A DNA stretch of 10,053 nucleotides from Baffinella frigidus (Eukaryota > Cryptophyceae > Cryptomonadales > Baffinellaceae): assembly GCA_026770585.1 (NCBI GenBank), contig MU646627.1, forward strand, positions 35,233-45,285. Direction: 5' to 3'. The notes beneath the pieces were generated by a model. It saw nothing but the letters and a program-made list of their open reading frames with translations. It was not told where the DNA came from and did no database searches. Below are positions 6,601 to 10,053 of this stretch, one piece after another. The position numbers were made by a program, and so were the translations under genes. The first letter of the stretch is position 1. Each line of letters begins with the position of its first letter.

Positions 6601-8649
6601 CTGCTTTCGTGTTTCGTGTTTCGTGTTTCGTGTTTCGGGCTTCAGGTTTCGGGTTTGGGGGTTGGTTTGGGGGTGAGGAGTTAGGTTTCGGGTTTCGGGT
6701 TTCATGTTTCGTGCTTCGTGTGTCGTGTTTGGTTTCGTGTTTCGTGTTTCGGGCTTCGGGTTTCGGGTTTCGGGGTTGGTTTGTGGGTGAGGAGTTCGGG
6801 TTTCGGGGTGAGGAGTTAGGGTTTAGGGAGTAGGGTTTGGGTGTGTGCGTTGAGGAGGCCGGGTACCTCGCAGATGGTCAAAATCTTGTTGGGCCCGGGG
6901 CGTTGTACTGTCACGTACCTGCATGTGGTCGTCATCAGGGGTTAGGGTCTCCTCAGTTTCACCACGTCACACACAAGATCCTTTTTCGCACAGCGTCTAT
7001 CTAAAGAATTTCCGGTACACCTCCTGATATTTTAAACCCTAAAAGTACGAAATGGCTGCGACGTCAAACCACAATCTGAGATGGGATCTATGAGGGGACG
7101 GGACTAATGTTGACGCCTCGCATATTGTTAAGATCCGGTTTGAGCCGAGCCATTCTAATGTCACGTACCTGCAAGTGGTCGTCATCAGGGTTAGGGTTTA
7201 GGGTTTAGGGTTCAGGGTTTAGGGTTTAGGATTTGGGGTTTAGGGTTTAGGGTTCAGGGTTCAAGGTTCAGGGTTTCCTCATTTGGACGGCAAGAAATTC
7301 CGGTTTGGGCCGGGCCGTTCAGGGGTGAAGCAACGCCAGGTCACAAGTTGTCGATTTCGTGATGAGCGTTTAGGGTGGAGGGTTCAGCTAAAGAATTTAG
7401 CTAAACCTTGCACCCTACACCCACGCTAAGCCCTACGCCCTATACCCGCTAAACCCTATACTCTACACCCAATGTGCGCACCGTCCACGGAACGGCCCTC
7501 CCGCGCAGATCGCCAGAAACGAATCTCCAAGGGAGACATCCACGCCCCGCGCGCACACCGCGTTTTCTCCGTGGTCCGGCGCGCCCCGGTCGCCTGACAG
7601 GGCAGACGTTTTACTATCAGTTTGTACCGAGGTGGTGCAGGTTTGTACCGCAGAGTTTTACGAGTTTGTACCGTGGGGCGAGTTGGGCACACCCGATTTG
7701 AAATATGCCAGGCCCGCATGATAAGTATAGGTGGAAGGCAGGGTTTAGGGTGTAGGGGTGTGTACCGGGAAGCTTTAAGATTTTGAACTGCGGGGTGTGT
7801 TGGGCACACCCAGTTTGGATCAGGCACGGACCGACGCGGGTGGTGATGTTGGTAAGGCGGTCTCCGCAACCGTCGGCGCGGTTGTAGAGTTATATGAATA
7901 TAATACGAGTTTGTACCAGGAGGTACAAGTTTGTACCGGGGGTCTTTAAGAATTGGTACTGCGGGGTGTGTTGGGCACACCCAGTTTGGGTTAGGCACGG
8001 ACCGACGCGGATGGTGACGTTGGTGAGGCGGTCCCCGCAGCAGTCAGCGCGGTTGTAGAGCTTCACCCCCGCCACTTCCCGCACGTGCTGCAGGTCAACC
8101 TGGTTCGTTTCGGGATGCGTGGTGTAGGGTTTAGCTTTTCGAGTTTGGGGGTTTAGGTTTTAGGGTTTAGGGTTTAGGATTCAGGGTTTAAGGTTTAGGG
8201 TTTGGGATTTGGGGTTTAGGGTTTAGGGTTTAGGGTTTAGGGTTTAGGATTTAGGGTTTAGGGTTTAGGGTTTAGGGTTTAGGGTTTAGGGTTTGGGGTT
8301 TGCGGTTGAGGGGATGGGGGTCAGGAGTTCCTGTTGGATCGGTTGCAGAGTTTCAACCAAAGTTTCGGGTTTCAGGTTCAGGAATCAGGGTGAGCCAGGA
8401 GTCGTGGTACCGGGGGGGATTGGTCACCTCCCACCACGCATCCAGTAGTACGACACAATAGTAGACTAACAGCACTGCTACGGTGTCTACAGTTCCTGAC
8501 CAGTACCACCAACTAACCAGTAAAATGTAGATCGGGATTCATCACCTCCCACCACGGGTCCGCGGTCCCCAGCCCCGACATGCCATCATCATCCCACGTA
8601 TGCGTGCACGACTTCCCTGCAGACCAAGCGTGATGAAAGGTGTTACACA
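6541..8649 (-). CDS. F-type lectin (FTP domain) gene, multi-exon span
   Basis: Gene-level entry for the minus strand. Exons A (8546 to 8616 or 8649), B (8003-8099), C (7482-7593), D1 or D2 and E1 join in one frame with no internal stop. The product follows the family order: Cys-Thr-His-Thr, PWWE-VDL, YNRxDCC, RVG, two spaced cysteines, GRYVT, ILTICE. Family knowledge: F-type lectins bind fucose-like sugars through H, R and R of HX26RXDX4(R/K). Here H, R-x-D and R are all present, but an insert of about eight residues (GMSGLGTA) after CTHTWDDD widens the H-to-R gap to 34. The joined exons give about 130-141 residues, near domain size; the N-terminal strand was not placed with confidence. Signal peptide and start codon were not found, so secretion is unknown. 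Confidence 0.8.
6605..6842 (+). repeat. TTTCGTG / TTTCGGG heptamer tract with internal duplication
   Basis: Heptamers of GTTTCGT and GGTTTCG type grade into TTTAGGG at the right end. 6618-6682 and 6732-6796 are a 65-bp direct duplication at an offset of 114 bp, both ending GGTGAGGAGTT. It occupies the intron between exons D and E on the minus strand. Confidence 0.85.
6867..6918 (-). CDS. F-type lectin exon D, copy 2
   Basis: 52 bp on the minus strand: one base plus 17 codons, YVTVQRPGPNKILTICE. Acceptor TGCAG|GTACGT, donor GAG|GTACCC. The first G completes the CGG Arg begun by exon C, giving GR-YVTV. This is the penultimate strand and conserved ILT-CE of FTP/F5/8-type domains. It has the same length and phase as copy 1, exactly 250 bp away. 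It enters in phase 2 and leaves in phase 0, so the two copies cannot both be spliced in without shifting the frame. Confidence 0.8.
7117..7168 (-). CDS. F-type lectin exon D, copy 1
   Basis: 52 bp, one base plus 17 codons, YVTLEWLGSNRILTICE. Acceptor TGCAG|GTACGT, just downstream of a C-rich TTTAGGG-complement tract. The base after GAG is GCGTCA, so the donor is GC rather than GT, unless the site shifts two bases to GAGGC|GTCAAC. Compared with copy 2, Gly, Ile, Leu, Thr and Ile codons differ silently, and family-typical RPGP has become WLGS. Either a used alternative exon or the decaying copy. Confidence 0.7.
7187..7276 (+). repeat. TTTAGGG tract with TTCAGGG variants
   Basis: About a dozen heptamers, mainly TTTAGGG with TTCAGGG and TTTGGGG. 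It lies directly upstream (minus strand) of exon D copy 1, in the intron after exon C. Confidence 0.9.
7285..7325 (-). pseudogene. Decayed third copy of exon D
   Basis: On the minus strand this reads PERPGPNRNFLP in the frame that aligns with YVTxxRPGPNKILT. The 5' half (YVT) and the ILTICE end are lost and no donor is present. It shows that exon D was copied at least twice. Confidence 0.55.
7368..7471. repeat. Head-to-head telomere-like junction
   Basis: G-rich heptamers (GTTTAGGGTGGAGGG, 7368-7384) are followed by a palindrome AGCTAAA-GAA-TTTAGCT (7386-7402), then C-rich heptamers (CACCCTACACCC, CCCTATACCC, CTAAACCC) to 7471. This is the only clear C-rich tract on + in the window. It lies in the intron downstream of exon C. 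Confidence 0.7.
7482..7593 (-). CDS. F-type lectin exon C
   Basis: 112 bp on the minus strand: two bases, 36 codons, two bases. Acceptor CTGTCAG|GCGACC, with a CT-rich run before it; donor GACG|GTGCGC. The peptide runs DRGAPDHGENAVCARG, VDVSLGDSFLAICAGG, PFRG. The leading GC completes Gly of RVG from exon B, and the trailing CG makes Arg with exon D. Two cysteines 15 residues apart before GRYVT are typical of FTP domains. It is the only exon of the domain for which I found no second copy. Confidence 0.8.
7644..7705 (-). repeat. Partial third copy of the 129-bp repeat
   Basis: Aligns without gaps over its first 51 bases with the repeats at 7761 and 7932 (TGTACCG ... GGGCACACCC), then diverges before the exon part. 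GTTTGTACC also recurs at about 7620, 7641, 7664, 7909 and 7929. Confidence 0.6.
7761..7889 (-). pseudogene. Partial duplicate of lectin exon B plus its intron start
   Basis: This 129-bp block matches 7932-8060 with 15 differences (about 88%), at an offset of 171 bp. It carries the end of exon B from LYNR onward (LYNRADGCGDRLTNITTRVG) and the start of the intron including G|GTCCGTGCC. The VDLQHVREVAGVK part and an acceptor AG are missing, and the family cysteine pair DCC reads DGC. It is best explained as a non-functional exon fragment. Confidence 0.7.
8003..8099 (-). CDS. F-type lectin exon B (sugar-binding core)
   Basis: 97 bp on the minus strand: 32 codons plus one base. Acceptor AACCAG|GTTGAC, donor GTCG|GTCCGT. 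The peptide begins VDLQHVREVAGVK and continues LYNRADCCGDRLTNVTIRV, then Gly shared with exon C. R-A-D-C-C-G-D-R fits the RXDX4R ligand motif of F-type lectins, and adjacent cysteines after D are usual in the family. It joins exon A in phase 0 to make PWWE-VDL. A TTTAGGG tract lies 23 bp upstream on the minus strand. Confidence 0.88.
8122..8310 (+). repeat. TTTAGGG tract, longest pure run in the window
   Basis: More than 20 heptamers, with a core of TTTAGGG units and scattered TTTGGGG, TTCAGGG and TTTTAGG. It sits in the intron between lectin exons A and B, close to the exon B acceptor on the minus strand. Confidence 0.92.
8428..8442 (-). pseudogene. Remnant copy of the PWWE exon end
   Basis: The minus strand reads DAWWE followed by GAG|GTGACCAATCCC, matching the end of exon A and its intron start (GAG|GTGATGAATCCC) about 118 bp away. 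The upstream CTHT part is absent and the preceding codons do not resemble the domain. Confidence 0.5.
8546..8616 (-). CDS. F-type lectin exon A (CTHT to PWWE)
   Basis: 71 bp on the minus strand with acceptor CTGCAG|GGAAGT: two bases, then 23 codons KSCTHTWDDDGMSG and LGTADPWWE, donor GAG|GTGATG. An alternative acceptor, ATGAG| before 8649, would add VCNTFHHAWSAG in the same frame and phase; typical domains have a few residues between the AVDG turn and CTHT, so both remain possible. The conserved His of the F-type ligand motif is the H of CTHT. The exon ends in phase 0. Confidence 0.8.
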
Positions 8650-8820
8650 CTCATTGGTGACTTTACTAAATTCTCGGTGTGTCCCCAGCCAGGCACGTGA
8701 CTGCAGAACCAGGAAGGTTCCGGAGGGGCGGCCAGCAAGCATACCTTTGGCCATCAACTCCTGGTGTCACAGAGAAGAATCCGGCCCTACGCCAATGCGC
8801 GAGCCACGCGGGGCGGGTTC

Positions 8821-8880
8821 ACGTTCAGGGATCAGGTTTCAGGTTTCAGGTGTCCGGGTTCTGGTTTCAGATTTCGGGCC
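8821..8880 (+). repeat. Short TTTCAGG tract
   Basis: About six degenerate heptamers of TTTCAGG/TTTCGGG type, by position in an intron upstream of lectin exon A on the minus strand. Confidence 0.65.
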
Positions 8881-8888
8881 GAAGAGAC

Positions 8889-8921
8889 CTGATGGGAACT
8901 CCCCAGAGATGTCCCTAAACA
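8889..8921 (-). CDS. Possible small upstream exon X, copy 1
   Basis: 33 bp between GTTTCAG| and CAG|GTCTCT on the minus strand: two bases, FRDISGEFPS, one base. It leaves in phase 1, which is what exon A needs, and xSGEFPS would suit the stretch before the AVDG turn of FTP domains. The exon is tiny and no AVDG follows, so this is tentative. Confidence 0.25.
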
Positions 8922-9004
8922 CTGAAACCTAGACCAAAAGTTGACGGTTTAGTAACATCATCGTCAACGTCTGGCATTCCGCACCCGGAGGCAAAAATGG
9001 CTAC

Positions 9005-9039
9005 GCTTCGCGAAGACACTATTTATGTCTTCGTGAAAC
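9005..9039. repeat. Hairpin, 14-bp stem with two mismatches
   Basis: GCTTCGCGAAGACA (9005-9018) pairs with TGTCTTCGTGAAAC (9026-9039) across a CTATTTA loop. The surrounding 8990-9160 is more AT-rich than its neighbours and contains another TTCGCGAA at about 9069. A minus-strand frame is open here but unrecognised. Confidence 0.6.
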
Positions 9040-9204
9040 GTTGCGTTTTTATTCAAAAAGTGGCAAAATTTCGCGAAATTGACCGAACTTGTCGAAAAAA
9101 TATACAGATTCCAAGCAAAATTGAGGTCACATCCGAGATGAAGACACGAATTTAGAAGGACGTAGCCCTGTTCGCATCCGGGCGCGGATCGGGAAGAGCA
9201 GTAC

Positions 9205-9246
9205 CTGATGGGAACTCTCCAGAGGTGTCTCCGTCGTTGGCGCGCG
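9205..9246 (-). CDS. Possible small upstream exon X, copy 2
   Basis: 42 bp between TTGCAG| and CAG|GTACTG on the minus strand: two bases, RANDGDTSGEFPS, one base. It shares D(T/I)SGEFPS and both phases with copy 1. The donor is strong. The plus strand of the same block also has an open frame (PDGNSPE), so strand assignment is uncertain. Confidence 0.25.
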
Positions 9247-9335
9247 CTGCAACCCCTCCAAAACTTGTCGACGACTGCGTTTGGGGATGAGGGGTTAGGT
9301 GTTAGGGTCTAGAGAGCCTTGAAACAGCAGAAACA

Positions 9336-9752
9336 GTTGACGATGCGGGTACCAACTCGTTAACTCTGGCGCGCGCCGAAACCCCGCCAAAGATGGTGGA
9401 CGACTAGGTTTGGGGTTGAGGGTTTAGACTGCCATAAAAAAATTACAAGAAAGAGAAACCCGGGCAGCGGCGGGCGGCTTCGCAGAGACGGTGGCTGTCC
9501 GCTGCGAGGTGGCGGCTTTGCCATCACTGCGAGGAAGCAAAAGCGCTGCCTACCGAGACCAAAGTCGAGAGTCGAACGTCACTAAGCAAAAGTGGAACCT
9601 CCGTTAACTTAAGCTAACGGTGGAGAAGCTCCCGTGAAACGCTTCTTGTAAATCGTCAAGTCAACTGGGCGGCAACTTTGGACAGCGTCTTTAAAGTTGA
9701 CGGTGCTGGTGTGAAACCGTTAACTTCAACGCGCGCCTAAACCCCGCAAAAG
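9336..9752. repeat. Duplicated block, 57 bp at a 360-bp step
   Basis: 9336-9392 and 9696-9752 align without gaps (GTTGACG(A/G)TGC ... CGCGCGCC(G/T)AAACCCCGC(C/A)AAAG). A diverged third copy overlaps 9231-9262. Between the copies no gene or domain is recognised. Confidence 0.65.
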
Positions 9753-9837
9753 TAATGTAGAGTACCAGTCCAACAGTAGTACCAACGTTAAACATATCAA
9801 GTAGTGCAGACGCACCTGGCGTGTCGGACACGCCTCC

Positions 9838-9890
9838 GGATCCCCCAAAGTGGCCGGATCCCCAAAAGTCACGGACTCCCCAAAAGTCGC
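9838..9890 (+). repeat. Three tandem units of about 17 bp
   Basis: GGATCCCCAAAAGT-like units at 9838-9855, 9856-9872 and 9873-9890. They translate as a FWG-rich run on the minus strand, which I treat as a by-product. Confidence 0.6.
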
Positions 9891-9924
9891 GCTTCTGCAC
9901 GTGCGCGCGAAGTTCGGTGAGGCC

Positions 9925-10053
9925 TGTTTGGGGTTTGGGGTTTGGGGTTTGGGGTTTGGGGTTTGGGGATTAGGGTTTAGGGTTTAGGGTTTAGGGTTTA
10001 GGGTTTAGGGTTTGGGGTTTGGGGTTGAGGGTTTAGGGTTTAGGGTTAAGGGT
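9925..10053 (+). repeat. TTTGGGG to TTTAGGG tract at the window edge
   Basis: Six TTTGGGG units are followed by TTTAGGG units, more TTTGGGG and a final GTTAAGGG. The tract runs off the window. Its orientation (G-rich strand toward the right) would suit a right chromosome end, but identical tracts lie inside introns to the left, so it may equally be internal. Confidence 0.88.

Noticed and set aside
7456-7998. Minus-strand frame of 180 codons with repeated CPTHPAV peptides
   Set aside because: The repeats are the intron part of the 129-bp block and the frame differs from that of lectin exons B and C, which have motif and phase support.
8738-8762. Minus-strand VDGQR between CCAG| and |GTATGC, possible AVDG microexon
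   Set aside because: The motif and borders are attractive, but the 16-bp exon would leave in phase 2, which does not fit either acceptor of exon A.
8993-9008. Minus-strand CGTAGCCATTTT resembling the dinoflagellate spliced leader
   Set aside because: Only 12 bases match, the GGCTCAAG end is missing, and a similar TTCGCGAA...GCCA...TTTT segment nearby suggests a local repeat instead.
9925-10053. True chromosome end
   Set aside because: Orientation fits, but the tract is mixed with TTTGGGG and ends irregularly, and similar tracts lie in introns. The window edge prevents a decision.

Overview
The window reads as eukaryotic, intron-rich DNA studded with telomere-type heptamers. Tracts of TTTAGGG and its variants (TGTAGGG, TTTGGGG, TTTCGGG, TTTCGTG, TTTTAGG) occur at about 3862-3948, 4962-5107, 5177-5216, 6605-6842, 7187-7276, 8122-8310 and 9925-10053. 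Nearly all have the G-rich strand on +. TTTAGGG is the plant/algal/alveolate telomere type. With very short exons and dense foldback repeats, it suggests an alga of the chromerid/dinoflagellate kind. That placement is inference. No rRNA, tRNA, CRISPR or prokaryotic operon signal was seen.

The main content is a minus-strand, multi-exon gene that simple open reading frames hide. Exons at 8546-8616 (perhaps to 8649), 8003-8099, 7482-7593, 7117-7168 or 6867-6918, and 6541-6600 join with matching phases (0, 1, 2, 0) at AG/GT borders. Together they encode most of an F-type lectin (fucolectin / FTP, F5/8 type C-like) domain: CTHT, PWWE-VDL, YNRADCCGDRL, RVG-D, GR-YVT, ILTICE. The ligand motif R-x-D-x4-R is present.

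Further down the minus strand lie more exon-like units without a recognised family, most with AG/GT borders and present in two to four local copies: 6293-6352, a pair at 5739-5895, three at 4622-5170, two at 4120-4511 and four at 2649-3250. In several families the differences between copies are mostly synonymous on the minus strand, which argues for past protein-coding constraint. The recurrent theme is that almost every exon has been locally duplicated and that telomere-like tracts sit in the introns, often just upstream of acceptors, where their C-rich strand could act as a polypyrimidine tract.

Region by region: 1-1560 has only short repeats and a hairpin. 1560-2340 has a 20-bp minisatellite and two foldback elements. 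2480-3260 has hairpins and the four-copy exon family. 3380-3950 has repeats and a heptamer tract. 3960-5180 has duplicated exon candidates, a hairpin element, a G22 run and a TGTAGGG array. 5280-6510 has a long inverted repeat, a duplicated unit and a 19-20 bp minisatellite. 6293-8650 is the lectin gene. 8880-9760 has possible upstream exons and duplicated blocks. 9925-10053 is a heptamer tract running off the window. The gene's first exon, promoter and terminator were not identified.
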